A DNA stretch of 31,765 nt from Lingula anatina (GCF_001039355.2 NW_019775663.1:772-32536); one strand, 5' to 3'; positions 10,127 through 19,943 are shown, counted from the stretch's first letter. The notes: generated by a model not told the origin, from the letters alone. Translations and numbers: made by a program.

Positions 10127-11205
10127 GCAGTGGTCATTACCCACCGTCACCCATCACCATGCCAAAAACACCTCCTTGCAGGTAGTGCACAAAATTATTG
10201 CTTGGTTTTGTTTTACAAGTCCTGTTACAATAGATAATTTGTCTTCTATCCTTCCATTGTAGATCAACAAACCAGTTATCATATTTTGTTTCCTTTAAAT
10301 TTATATAATTTTTTTTCACTTTTCTAATGTTATTCCTTACAAAATGTTCTTTAACAAGGCACAGTAAACTGATATACTTATCCCAGATTATTACAGCCAT
10401 TGTTTATAGGCAATTTGTGTGCAAATTTCTCAAAAATCCCAGAAGATTTGGCAGAGTTCTGTTTCTTTAACTTTGATCAGTTTAAGATTGTGACAGTTAT
10501 ACCAGTCACATTTGTGCCCAGCAGCCTCCAAAAGATTTTAAATTTTTCTCTGTTCAGTCACCACAACTGTGATGTCTGTCATATTAGGTGGACATTTGGC
10601 AGTATATTATAGGTATAATATTCTGCTGGCTCTTGTGGACTGTCAGAGTTCTGTCTTTTTATTAAGATAATATATGTCACTTCATTCGTATAATCTTTGG
10701 TATCTTTTTCTAGCTCCAGTCTCCATACAACATGGTTTCTTCTAGGTGAACTGACTTTACCTGGCTGGACATGGGGGACGTGTATTTTGTAAGAAGCAGA
10801 CATAAAAAGGCAGCAACAGGAACATCTTCATCTCACCCAGTTGTGCAAGACACGGGATGTGACAAGTTTTAGGATGAATGAACAGCCAGAGACAGGACAG
10901 CCATTGTAAACAGGTGACTGGACTTCTTGAAGATAGCAGATAAATATAAGTTTTATTGTCATTGAGTGCTCAAAACACAAAAGAATACTTATATTTTAAT
11001 TTGATCATCATTACATGTGAGCATTATCAAGATATCAATATCAAGTATGTCACTTCAATACAAAAATGATATTGTGCATCTTACAAAAGCATCCTGTATA
11101 TGAATAATGTATCATTAGATGGTTCCTAATAATAGTTTGCACTATATCACAAAGATGACCCAGTTACATTGCAAACAAATATACTCATTTCATTTATGTT
11201 TTTAG
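10127..11205. other. Unassigned; two minus-strand open frames
   Basis: Minus frames at 10400-10137 (87 codons) and 10803-10579 (74 codons, with PHVQPGKVSSPRRNHVVWRL) read like protein but show no domain I recognise. The stretch between them has stops in all frames when read as one gene. They could be exons of a host pseudogene, an insertion in the LTR, or noise. The rest of the stretch to 11205 is AT-rich with no feature. Confidence 0.3.
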
Positions 11206-11378
11206 CAAATACATTTCTGGAATTGTGTAAAGAGCTGCTGGCAGACCAAGAGGTCAGTTTTATACTGAGTGAGAGAAAGTGCTGCCAGAACCACCCAGAA
11301 CAAGACTTCCAAACACAGCAGATCCTGTGGAGCCAGTTATATGGAACAATACAATTACACAACAAATGTGGGTTTCAG
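11206..11378 (+). CDS. Candidate internal exon, function unknown
   Basis: The 173-base block is bounded by a pyrimidine-rich acceptor (ATTTATGTTTTTAG|CA) and a donor (GGTTTCAG|GTAACT), and is fully open in one frame between them. The peptide begins NTFLELCKELLADQEVSF and includes LWSQLYGTIQLHNKCGFQ. It has balanced composition, several Cys, Trp and His residues, and better third-position variety than its surroundings. I do not recognise the family. No neighbouring exon could be linked: the next open stretch on this strand starts a tandem repeat. It may be a host-gene or transposon exon. Confidence 0.4.
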
Positions 11379-11392
11379 GTAACTCAAAGAAT

Positions 11393-11702
11393 CAATTTTC
11401 CCCATATGCATGGAAACTATAGAGGCCGGGTATATAAAGCAAGGAGATTGTGTTGGACAATACTCTATCACTGAAGACGAATAAACAATGAAATGTTTAA
11501 AAGTGAATTGATATTTCAGCTCAGTTGTGATGTGTTATAATAATTTTCCCCATATGCATGGAAACTGTTACAGTACTAGTAGAGGTAGTATATACAGTGA
11601 GATAGTAGTAGATAATAAGTCATCACTGAAGAGAACAAGACTTCTGTGAAAATGTTTTAATGCAAATACATATATTTCAGGTCATATATGATGTGTTATA
11701 GA
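11393..11702. repeat. Two-copy tandem repeat, unit about 150-160 bp
   Basis: Both units open with AATTTTCCCCATATGCATGG AAACT (about 11393 and 11541), pass through TAGAGG...GTATATA..G and ATCACTGAAGA, and end with ATATTTCAG followed by GATGTGTTATA. They are diverged by substitutions and small indels. A tandem duplication is clear; function is unknown. Confidence 0.85.
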
Positions 11703-12464
11703 TGATCTCTGTTATTGTGAGGTCATTAAGTTGAAATTGCAAGTTTTATCACATATTTATTATATACAGACACATTCAGTCTGTCTATATTCTGATCACT
11801 GTGTCTGTCCAGTGTCATTACCATAGTCAACACTTTGTGACACATCTGTTGTTTACCCTATAACTGATGATAAACTGTATTTTTGTTTTAAATTCCTCTA
11901 GAAAATCAGCATGAGTGGATTATTTTATGATATTGTTTTGTTATCGTTAGCAGTTTGGATATGATGCCACAGTATGTTCTGAGTATGTCAAATTCAAGTA
12001 ATTTCTGATTCTGATATTTGATGATGCAAATGCCCAGCTGTGTCAAAGATTTGCTAGTCAAAAGGTTTACTAATCTGAGAGTATGAAATGTGTATGGTGT
12101 AATATAGCAATGATAATATCTGTGGAGGGTGTTTATGTTTTACTAACTGTTCATGACTCCATAATGTCCAAGTTTTTGACAGGTGCTACTTTATCTGTGA
12201 TTTTCATTGTTTCTTGAACACAAATATTTGGTTTTATGATCTTGTTGCCTGCTGCTGTAAAGATTAAGACTGATGTCAACACGCTTGAGTTTTATTCAGA
12301 AAGCTAAAAACAGTAATTCCTTTCAGTGAAGTATTTTATTTGTATGAGTTACATGACATACTTAATGAAAGCTAAAAGTGACTTTTATGTGATTACCATA
12401 AATACAATTTGGCATAAATAAATATTCTGTGATTTTTTATGTACAGACACAACGTGACTGCTAT
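11703..12464. other. No feature seen
   Basis: AT-rich sequence with no supported frame, repeat or splice-bounded exon. Confidence 0.4.
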
Positions 12465-12576
12465 AGATTCTCCAGGGTGAATGACTAGATCTTTTCACAC
12501 TTGAGATGCACTTTAATTGATTGCAGTCAGTCTGTGCATTCAATCCAGTCCTGGTTTCTGTCGTACATACATACCT
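12465..12576 (-). pseudogene. Duplicated, decayed PHD-finger exon
   Basis: This block resembles 12729-12840 base by base (shared GATTCTCCAG, TTCACACTTGA, GCAGTC and ATTCAATCCAGTCCTGGTTT). On the minus strand it encodes the first half of a PHD finger: YDRNQDWIECTD, a stop in place of the next cysteine, then HLKCEKI. It is therefore a dead second copy of the PHD exon, placed downstream of the main one. Confidence 0.75.
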
Positions 12577-12689
12577 TCTCCTCAGTAACTCAGCCATTTA
12601 AGCTAATTGCAATGATCGCACTTAGCAAGAATCTCTCCCAACTAGTACGATGTATCTATCTGACAGATTTAATTACAGCTCTATAGAAT

Positions 12690-13375
12690 ACCACCCTAAG
12701 AGCAGTTGCAACACTGCCAATGTGTGCTGTAGATTCTCCAGGCCAGATGACTGGATCCCTTCACACTTGACATGGAACCATTGCAGGCAGTCTTCACATT
12801 CAATCCAGTCCTGGTTTCTATCATAGACCTGCCTACAATGACAATATATTGGAAATTTAGACAATTTTGGTCTTGTATGGTGGTTGTTCTCTGATCTATA
12901 TGGGGACATTTCCAGCCTACCAATTTCAAAACACTTGCTGAGATGTTCCCTCATCGCCCTTTGCTCCCAAATGAAGTCCTCTGGTCTTGTTCCAAAGCAC
13001 AGCAATGGCAAAAAGACCATTGTCACTATCACCAGTTTGCTCCTGAATGTCTTTATGCTCCAAAACAATTTCCTTGGAAAAAAAGCAATGAGGCAACAAT
13101 CTCAGCAATCTTACCCTTCAGTATGGGGCTAGGTCTGGAATTTGAACACAATTGCGAATATTGCTATTAATGTTGGAAAGAGTAAGCCAATGGGAGTTAA
13201 GATTAAGTATTTGCACAAATGAAGAAGTGGGAATGGATAAGATAAGACCATTTTTAACAAACTCTAGGGGACAAGTACCATGAAAGCCCTCTACCTTTGG
13301 GAACATATCTACGTAATAAAATTCCATGGTCTAAGTCTATTTCATCTCTAGTCAACCAGGCATGTCTTTGACTTC
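12690..13375 (-). pseudogene. Ulp1/C48 cysteine protease-like domain plus PHD finger, broken
   Basis: Minus-strand pieces read in the order of a Ulp1/SENP-type (peptidase C48) domain. WLTRDEIDLDHGILL lies at 13361-13317, FPKVEGFHGTCPLEF just after. FVQILNLNSHWLTLSNINSN contains the catalytic-type His of an HW motif (about 13190); an Asp follows in VQIPDLAPY. QEQTGDSDNGLFAIA holds the oxyanion Gln, but Asn replaces the nucleophilic Cys (about 13020). Then LCFGTRPEDF and EQRAMREHLSKCFE. A PHD finger follows: YCHCRQVYDRNQDWIECEDC with WFHVKCEGI; the last pair, WQCCNC, is in another frame. At least three frameshifts are needed. Ulp1 enzymes cleave SUMO-like proteins and PHD fingers bind histone tails. 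Whether this was a host gene or a transposon-borne accessory gene is open. Confidence 0.75.
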
Positions 13376-14379
13376 ATATTGTTTTAGAAGAAATGTCATA
13401 CCTACTGGATGAAAGGTTTTTTCTCCATTTAAGTGACAAGGAAGGGAAGTTACCTTTTCTTTTCATACCTACCTTGCCCTCAACATTAAAAACCCTATAA
13501 TCCTCTTCTTCAGTCTTATCTAAAAGCAAAATATTAAAATGAGCAATCCCATAAAATATTAAATAATACAAATAACTCAATTTATTTACAGTACATTAAG
13601 AAAAATGAGGGGTATTTAACTTGTTTTGCCAATAACATTAAAGTGTTAACCTGATACTTAACCCATTCAGGAAATTTATATTGTTTTTCAAAGCTTTGTC
13701 ACAGAATACTTATAGTGCCCTCCTGACAATTTAACATATGCACAGAGCTATTCATTTTTAAAGAAGCATGTGTTATTTATGATGAGGTGAACAGATACTT
13801 ATCACTTGCAAGAATATCAACGGCATAGTGATACAAATTACTTTTCTTCCTCTGTCTTCTGTGTCTGTTGTTTCTAGGTCTGTTGACAGCCTGGACTCTA
13901 ATTTTTTACACTTCAGGTGTGCCTTTTGATTGTCATCTGCAAATGCAGCTTAGAAGGTTAAACATTCAACAATTATAGAACATTAAGTTCACTCACAATT
14001 TTGTCAATTTTTAAGAACTGACCTTGTTGTCTTTGGTCAACGGCACTGCTCGACTTCACAAGACATTTCCACACTACTGTACTTCTTGAAATCCTAATAG
14101 GATAGAAAGAAAAAAGGTACAAATGTACAATAAAATGTGATGCATTCATAATAAAACATTTCACTGACAAGATCTTCCCAAAAAAGAAGAAAAGAGAATT
14201 CAGGTAAGCTGATCACAAAGCTTAAAATTATTAGTAATTAACCTCTTTTTCCTCTGACTACACATCTTCTCTCCCGTTCACCTCCAGGTTAAAATGACCA
14301 CTCATCTTCGCTTCTAACACCATTACACGTCACTTCTGGGCACAATCAGTCTCCTCCGGTACCCTTTATTGCATGCTGA
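13376..14379. other. Weak minus-strand exon-like blocks
   Basis: Two blocks are bounded by splice-like sites on the minus strand. One (14093-14023) lies between CCTATTAG and GTCAGT and is open (SRSTVVWKCLVKSSSAVDQR). The other, near 13525-13478, lies between GCTTTTAG and GTAGGT (DKTEEEDYRVFNVEGK). They lie just upstream of the protease-like gene and could be its 5' exons, but no domain is recognised in either. The rest has no feature. Confidence 0.25.
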
Positions 14380-14389
14380 CTGTTTCTTT

Positions 14390-14656
14390 TGTTTTCAATG
14401 ATGGAGCCAAGTGCATCATTTCATCAAGGTGCCATATGGCTTGTTGAAGAGGAAATTAAGGATTTCTTATTAACTTTTTAATACTGTGCAGGTAGTTTTC
14501 ATATGGAAATCCTGCAAATAGTTGTAATGGGCCATATAACTTCGAGTGATCAGCTAAATGTGTAAAAACATGAACATTGTATATGATCATAATCTCTTTG
14601 CCGTATAATGTTGCAAAATGTAAATTATAATTCACCAATAGATTGCATGTATACAT
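14390..14656 (-). pseudogene. Transposase-associated fragment (DUF4218-like, EnSpm/CACTA type)
   Basis: The minus strand encodes IIYNVHVFTHLADHSKLYGP, then LQLFAGFPYENYLHSIKKLI, an in-frame TAA, and PLQQAIWHLDEM. This is the YNvHs..HLadd....GpLd.fsaFpfEnyl..lk.l.r.p..PLqQ pattern that I associate with the C-terminal part of EnSpm/CACTA-type transposase proteins and their uncharacterised animal relatives. The stop shows it is not functional as it stands. No catalytic core is visible nearby. Confidence 0.6.
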
Positions 14657-15416
14657 TACATTTTATTATTAAAAAATGAAAATACATTCACCATTTTCTT
14701 ATTGTCTTTTTTTTTTTTTTTTTTTTTTTTTTGTAATCCTCCTCCTTCTCTTTCCTATAATCTCTCCCAATATGACATATTTATATGTGTGCCAAAATAT
14801 GTACACTGCCAAAATAGGTACTAGCTGTTTGGCACTAAAGCTGCCAAAGTAATCGGTGACAGCTCTGCACTGTCGATCTTTGGGTATTTTTTCTCTTAGT
14901 GAAACTGTATATCTGTTGATATGAAACTTGATCAAATCTATCACAAGAAGGGAGGATAATGTGTAGGTTTATACTAGTAACTGTTTTAATGACTCAAAGC
15001 TGTACCTTCCCCAATCTAACAAAAACTACAATTACTAATCTTTCTCCTCAAAATTTAGAAATTGTGACACAAATTGTTTAGATCCACTAAGCAAAAACAT
15101 AACAACAAAATATCTGCAACCATCAATAGTACTGCATTTGATAAAAAAAATTGTATCTCACAATAACCCTCTTCCCTCTTTGCAGTAAAACAATTTCTCT
15201 TTTTTACTACATTGTATGACTTACAAAAAACAAATGCAAAAAACAAATCCTCTATGGTGATCAAATTCTTAAAAATTTTGAATACTCAAAAACAGCACTG
15301 TGGGCAAAATAAGTAGGAGGCAAAAAGGAAGAACATAGTCCAAGGATATGAGAGGAATAACCTATCCTGCCTGAAAATTTCAAACTTGGCCATTTAGTCA
15401 TCTGCTGCACCAGGAC
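14657..15416. other. T-run; weak minus-strand fragment
   Basis: A T homopolymer spans 14707-14732 and creates a false poly-lysine frame on the minus strand. On the minus strand at about 15190-15130, RNCFTAKREEGYCEIQFFLS could be another piece of the EnSpm-like tail (D.CF...dg...ei..i pattern), but the evidence is thin. Confidence 0.25.
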
Positions 15417-15580
15417 CTACACAGCACCATCCTTTACTTGTTCAATTAACTCTGGTAATTTGTGTTGAATGCACACCACTGTGACTATTTGCAATTTTAC
15501 CTGCTGGGTTCCATGAAATTGTTTTCTCAGGTCACCAATTAAGCTTTCGTAAAAAAAAAAAATCTCTGACTTTTGAGACT
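15417..15580 (-). pseudogene. Transposase-associated fragment (HGT-motif type)
   Basis: The minus strand encodes FFFYESLIGDLRKQFHGTQQ and VKLQIVTVVCIQHKLPELIE. The same pattern recurs at 21.3-21.4 kb (CFFYEDLNGDLRKLFHGT, then QQLPDLVKQL). It corresponds to the FpFEd.NG.L....HGT..v..QI segment that follows the conserved WGP motif in EnSpm/CACTA-like transposases. Only this short segment is kept. Confidence 0.55.
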
Positions 15581-16266
15581 TTATGCAATAAACAATGTGT
15601 ATTAAAAGTACAATTTCTCTCCCCATATAGTTTGTCTAGGCCTATGTTAAATTTTATAAAATGGTACCTTGCTTTTTCCAAATTATTCTTCATTATGCAA
15701 GGCGAAGTAATATTTAAAAAATTCTTACTTGTTTCTTTGATGCATTTCTAGGTTGGACTAGTATTTTATCTAGGACTTCTTATTAAAAAAACAGGAACAC
15801 AAAATGTTTTTTTTTTTTTTTTTTGCTAACAAAAAATGATTTGTGTTAAAATATTAGTAATAAAAATGATCTGTGAATGTAAAAAAAATGGGTCTTAAGA
15901 TTACTGATATTAATAGAGTACCTTCCAATTCCTCTCTCAGTTAACTGGCTTCTGCTTCTCCTGGCATGACTGTATCGTATTCCCCCAAGCTGAAAAATTT
16001 AGTTTATCTTCAGATTTGAATATTAGTTTCAGCATCCTACTTTATATTTTAGAAACGGTGTCTTCATGCATAGTGATGGTATTAGTGTTAAAAGGTATTT
16101 AAATAAGTCTATATAAGAAGAAAGAGTAACCAAAATATATAATTTTTAAAGAGTAAAAAATATTTATTAATAAATTCAATTTATTTCTGTACTCAGCGGC
16201 CACTAGAGGTTCATTACCTATAATGATTACAGGAAATTGTTAATGTCAGTTATATTTAAAACTTAC
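15581..16266. other. Mostly AT-rich intergenic; one exon-like block
   Basis: A T-run lies at 15807-15824. A 68-base minus block, 15989-15922, sits between TTTTTCAG and GTACTC and is open in the phase following the Myb/SANT exon at 16267, but its peptide (LGGIRYSHARRSRSQL) is not recognised; an alternative frame gives LGEYDTVMPGEAEAS. Confidence 0.3.
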
Positions 16267-16708
16267 CTTTTGTTCTAAAGGGGACAGTTCTTTGGGACAG
16301 GGACTGCTCACTGTCTTCCCCATACTGTTTCTCCATTGTTTTTCTGTGTGTTTCATCTTGGAACATAAATCTGTCCATTTCCTACGCACGCTTGCGTTGT
16401 CTCGGTGAACTTTGGACACACTGTTGACGCTATAAGCAGGAAGATAGAGACCGTTGTATGTTCCGTTATTCATCAAGAGCCCTTTAACTTCACATTAAAC
16501 ACAAAAAATTTGGTAGTCAATGTAGGTTTTTCCTTTTAATTTCTGTCACATAGTGAGTAATCACTACTCAATTTTAATGTCATTCCAAATTAAAAATAAT
16601 GTAGGATCAATAATTACAATGCATTGACAAAGTAACTAATCAACTTACTTATTTGTTATTGCCTCCCATATTTCCTTTTTCAGTCTGTTAGTTATAACAT
16701 TAACATTG
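16267..16708 (-). CDS. Myb/SANT-like DNA-binding protein, unit 2 (two exons, partial)
   Basis: Exon 1 (16708-16649) encodes ITNRLKKEIWEAITN and ends at a GTAAGT donor in phase 2. Exon 2 (16429-16267) starts after CTTCCTGCTTATAG and completes the codon. It encodes VNSVSKVHRDNASVRRKWTD, LCSKMKHTEKQW and PKELSPLEQK, and ends at another GTAAGT donor in phase 0. Joined, they read as the Myb_DNA-bind_5 (PF13873) type domain of NAIF1-like proteins: W..It..VNsVs...R....vr.KW.Dl.skmK...LsplEqK. This family is linked to Harbinger transposons and derived host genes. No stop lies inside these exons. The first exon and the 3' end were not found, so gene versus remnant is undecided. Confidence 0.65.
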
Positions 16709-16736
16709 CTGAATTTTGAAAAAAGAAAATGTCACT

Positions 16737-16921
16737 TTAAGCAGATACCCCGTCCACTAAAATTTTGAGCTCTTCGGTTGTAATTTTGGTATACTTGTCA
16801 TTTTGATTTTGTTGTTGGAATGTGTCAATTTCTCCTTGAAAGCCAGCAATGGCAATCTCACCAATAATTGACACAACCTGAAACAAAAGTACCTATAATA
16901 ATCATTTGATATAAATAAATG

Positions 16922-16968
<47 letters not shown>

Positions 16969-17463
16969 TCAAACAAAAAGCCATCGATCTACATAAGGTA
17001 TGTTCTGATTATATACATTAAATTTTTTATAAAATGCTAACATTATTTAACCTTTTCTTGCATGGGAGTCAACATTATTTGAGAGACCCCACCACCATCA
17101 GTCTTTTGAATCTTCCTCCTTTCTGCCTCCTTTTTGGAGCAGCTGGAAAAATCCGACCACTTCTTCCTTATAACTTTCACATCTTTTCTCCCAAGACCTA
17201 TATTGATGACTCTGAAAATCAATAAGATAACTAATTTTTTCAGTGATAATTAAACAAAAATTTAATGTTTCCAATTTTCTTCAATATGCTATGCATAATG
17301 ATGTAATTCCTTATGTTTATAAAAGAAGAATTTAAGTGGAGGAAAGAATTATAATATTAAAATATATCAATATTCAACTCACCTATTCTTGTGCTTTTGA
17401 TTAAAAAAATTGGCCCAAACCTAGTTATTTCCTGCCATGCCTTCATTTTTGTCTCATTGGTTT
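16737..17463 (-). CDS. Myb/SANT-like DNA-binding protein, unit 1 (exons with stop)
   Basis: Three blocks read in order. 17463-17421 encodes TNETKMKAWQEIT and joins in phase 2 at a weak donor (AG|GTTTGG; a stronger GTGAGT lies at 17382). 17211-17052 follows TTGATTTTCAG and encodes VINIGLGRKDVKVIRKKWSD, SSCSKKEAERRK and a GGG-containing loop ending TPMQEK, phase 0. 16877-16737 follows TTTTGTTTCAG and encodes VVSIIGEIAIAGFQGEIDTF, then QNDKYTKITTEELKILVD and a TAA stop. The domain is the same Myb/SANT type as unit 2, with the same intron position and phases. The EKV.SIIGE.AI.G join across the second intron is what the family shows. No premature stop lies in the last two exons; the first is preceded by an in-frame TGA. 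Confidence 0.7.
16922..16963. repeat. (CA)n microsatellite
   Basis: About 20 AC dinucleotides within the intergenic/intron DNA. They generate a false Cys-Val repeat frame on the minus strand. Confidence 0.95.
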
Positions 17464-17668
17464 TTCAAACAAAAATTTCTTAGATTCCACAGAAAAATAT
17501 ATAAAGAATTGACCATGTTTTATTTTGTGGGATAACTCTCTGGTAAACTCTGAGAATTCTGTTTGAGTTTCTTAAATATCATCAAAAAATCACAGGTAAA
17601 ATAATTCTTCTCACCATTCCTTTCTCACAGTACCAATCAAAGTTACCTGTGATTTTCTTCTTTAACTC

Positions 17669-17983
17669 CTAAAATTCATTATTAGTAATACATAGAAAAC
17701 TAATTACATTCCAGGGAAAAGGGTCTGTAAACTCAAAATGGAATTTGACAGGGTCAAAAGATGCTATATTGAGAACAGATTGATTTTTTTCAATTTCCTT
17801 AGCCATTGATAATAATCTGGTTTGGACTTCAACTAAAAGTATTGTTTTGTCAATTTTGTCATTACTCCCAGAATAACCATTTTTTCCCCCATTTGCAGGT
17901 TGTTTTTCTTTACTTAAAATCTTGTTGACTTCTAAAAGCTGCTGAATCCTCTTCAGTGTTCTTTTGGAATGTTTTCTTGTGGT
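17669..17983 (-). other. Open frame of 104 codons, unknown, no start
   Basis: The stop-to-stop frame contains HSKRTLKRIQQLLEVNKIL, then an N/G-rich linker and DKTILLVEVQTRLLSMAKEI, suggesting two helical segments that could form a coiled coil, and ends near FEFTDPFPWNVIS. There is no ATG near its beginning; a donor-like GTAATT follows PWN. It lies just upstream of the Myb/SANT unit 1 on the same strand and could be one of its exons, or another gene's. I do not recognise it. Confidence 0.3.
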
Positions 17984-18012
17984 TCATCATTTTTTACAAA
18001 ATTTAAGATGGA

Positions 18013-18237
18013 TCACAGTTGGAGTTTATTATCAAAGTGCAGCAAGAGTACCTTCTTCCAATTGAGCCAAATAATATAGCTCATGCTGACTAACATGATT
18101 CCCAAAAAAGAACAGATAAATGCGTATGCAATTTGTTGTTCAGCACCAACTTTGGTGGAGGCATTTTCAAGGCAAAAGCTAACAAAGAAAAGAAAGGATA
18201 GAGCTGAAAAAAAGGAAAGCAAGGAAGCAACCAACAT
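18013..18237 (-). other. Open frame with two hydrophobic segments, unknown
   Basis: The 74-codon frame has two membrane-like stretches (LLSFFSALSFLFFVSF and FICSFLGIMLVSMSYIIW). It overlaps a 132-codon plus-strand frame (18083-18481), so at most one is real. Neither shows a known domain. T-rich tracts easily give such hydrophobic frames, hence low confidence. Confidence 0.15.
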
Positions 18238-18471
18238 GCAATATGTAAAATTGACAGCATCAGTTCTTGACCTTTTTCTTTTTCAGCCTTGTAAGGTGTT
18301 CCGTGTTGGTGTAATCTTGGTAACAAGCTCTGTGATATGCTTCAACTGGCCCATCTTACCAGTAACTCTTGATTGTATTGTAGCATGCATCTTGGCAAAT
18401 ACCAGCTGCTTTTTTAAATGTATCCCAGCTTATGCCCCTATTTCACACAGACCACGGATCCCACGAATCAC

Positions 18472-18628
18472 CAGGAATTGACAAATTTCAGGATTCGTTG
18501 TTGAATCGTAATCAGTTCGTGAAATTCTTAACAGATTCAAATATATTCATAGTCAGTTCTTGCAATTCTTGATCAATCACGAACTGATTACGATTCAACC
18601 ACGAATCCTGAAATTTGTCAATTGCCTG
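18472..18628. repeat. Near-perfect 51-bp inverted repeat with 54-bp spacer
   Basis: Left arm 18472-18522 and right arm 18577-18628 are reverse complements except for one mismatch and one single-base indel. The right arm codes within the minus-strand frame 18793-18512 (QAIDKFQDSWLNRNQFVID), while the left arm lies at the end of that frame. The structure can fold into a long hairpin. Confidence 0.95.
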
Positions 18629-18793
18629 TGAATTATTTGATGTCCAATGCTGTGCACTGACCTGCCCTTTGTTCCTCTGTAGCCACCGTTGAATATATTG
18701 GTTAGTTCTTTCACCAGCTACAGATTTTAGTGCTGCTGCTGCACCCACACTAAGACTTGGCTTATTTACAGGCAGCCACACTTGCCTTGGCAT
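18512..18793 (-). other. Open frame of 93 codons, unknown
   Basis: It starts MPRQVWLPVNKPSLSVGAAA and has a polar, Gln/Asn-rich second half (IQRWLQRNKGQVSAQHW). The frame remains open upstream for only a few codons after a stop (EYSWEVDAS, then TAA). Its 3' end falls in the inverted duplication, so its natural C-terminus has probably been replaced. The domain is not recognised. Confidence 0.3.
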
Positions 18794-18995
18794 GTACTCC
18801 TTACAGGGTTATGAGGCATCCACTTCCCAAGAGTACACCGGAATCGGACTAAAACCCTGCTGGAATCCAGTCAGTATTTCTACAGTCCCGGGGTAATTGA
18901 AATTTCAGAGAAGCTGTTGAAAAACTCAACACAACTTCTTGCCTTAAAAACAACACTTCATTCAAAAACTGTTCTCCTAGTAAAACCAATCTGTT

Positions 18996-19265
18996 TCATG
19001 AGTATTTGGACACTGCAACAAATGATGTACCCTGAATTTCAATGAATATCATATGCAGATTTGTTTTTAGCAACAGCACTGGTTTCGTTAGGTGAGGCTG
19101 TAGTCTTTTCAAAAGTTCACAAAACATTGCTGGTTCTATTTTTAGGAAGTTAATGAAAACTTCCTGATTTTCAAGTCCCAAGTTCTTTTATCAAATGTTC
19201 TTAATTGCCTTACAAGTGGCGTCTTGCAATCCACGGTCTCACCCAGTATTTCAAGTGTTTTTATT
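18996..19265 (-). pseudogene. PIF/Harbinger transposase N-terminal fragment
   Basis: The minus strand encodes YWVRPWIARRHL, then a frame-damaged gap, and KELGLENQEVFINFLKIEPA followed by MFCELLKRLQPHLTKP. This is the conserved start of Harbinger/HARBI1-type nucleases (WVRPWi.RR..G.y..L..EL..ED...F.NFlRm.p..F.eLL..l.p.i.K). The helix-turn-helix remainder is eroded (LLLKTNLHMIFIEIQGTSF), and the DDE core is not downstream where it should be; unrelated sequence follows. Upstream in-frame stops lie among the first residues. It is a separate copy from the element at 19.9-20.9 kb, where the opposite half of the protein is kept. Confidence 0.7.
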
Positions 19266-19943
19266 CTTTTTACTTCTTAGGTAAACAAAGCCTGCCCAAT
19301 GATTATAGCAGTCCCGTCTTTTTGAAAAGGAGCCGTTTTACTAGAATTTTTTTTGTCTTTTGAGAGGGGAATTTTTGAGAAAGCAGCCACTGTCACAAGT
19401 TGGCAACATATATATTCTGTGCGACCTTGCTGCTACCAGTTGACAAGCGAATGCTACAGTCCTGTAACCATTTTTCAATCACCAAGTGGTTGCCAACAGG
19501 TTGTTTATCGCTCCACAAACGGTGTGCGACTGGTAATCTATAACTTGAAGATGGTCTATAACAGACTGCAGATACCGTACTGCAACCTTGTTGCAATCGG
19601 TTGGGACTGCTTGCCAATCAAAATATGCCATAGCTTCTTTATTAGCTTGCAAAATGATCGCAAATGACCGCCAGATTTAGTGGTTGTAAAAAGTTTGCAA
19701 GTGCAGTATGACCCAGCCTTAACTTTATGTAAATGTTCAAGTGCCAAAGGGAGGAACTTAGGCCTACTTGAATCATTACTTAATCCATAGAAGCACAATA
19801 ACACTTTTGTCTGCATTTTAAAAACCACTCTATGTGACCAAATCTTACACCATTTTCACTTACATATTTGATAGTATATGAATTTTTAGCCTTTGCTCTT
19901 TTGTAGTTACTTGTGTGATATACTGTCCCTCTTAGCATCACCC
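19266..19943. other. No gene; possible non-autonomous DNA element
   Basis: Bases 19393-19650 are rich in recurring words such as GTTGCCAAC, GTTGCAAT and TTGCCAAT on both strands. The stretch around 19690-19722 (TTTGCAAGTGCAGTATGACC CAGCC) looks like a terminal repeat of a Harbinger/ISL2EU-type MITE on the minus strand. The partner end was not found. The open frames here on both strands overlap and match nothing. Confidence 0.3.

Noticed and set aside
12884-13170. Plus-strand ORFs
   Set aside because: Antisense of the recognisable Ulp1/PHD gene.
14699-14944. Minus-strand ORF ending in poly-Lys
   Set aside because: The Lys tail is the translation of a T homopolymer; no domain is present.
16757-16984. 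Minus-strand ORF with Cys-Val repeats
   Set aside because: Produced by translating the (CA)n microsatellite and by reading exon 16877-16737 in the wrong frame.
18083-18481. Plus-strand ORF of 132 codons
   Set aside because: No known domain, overlaps minus frames and ends inside the recent inverted duplication, so its C-terminus is not natural.
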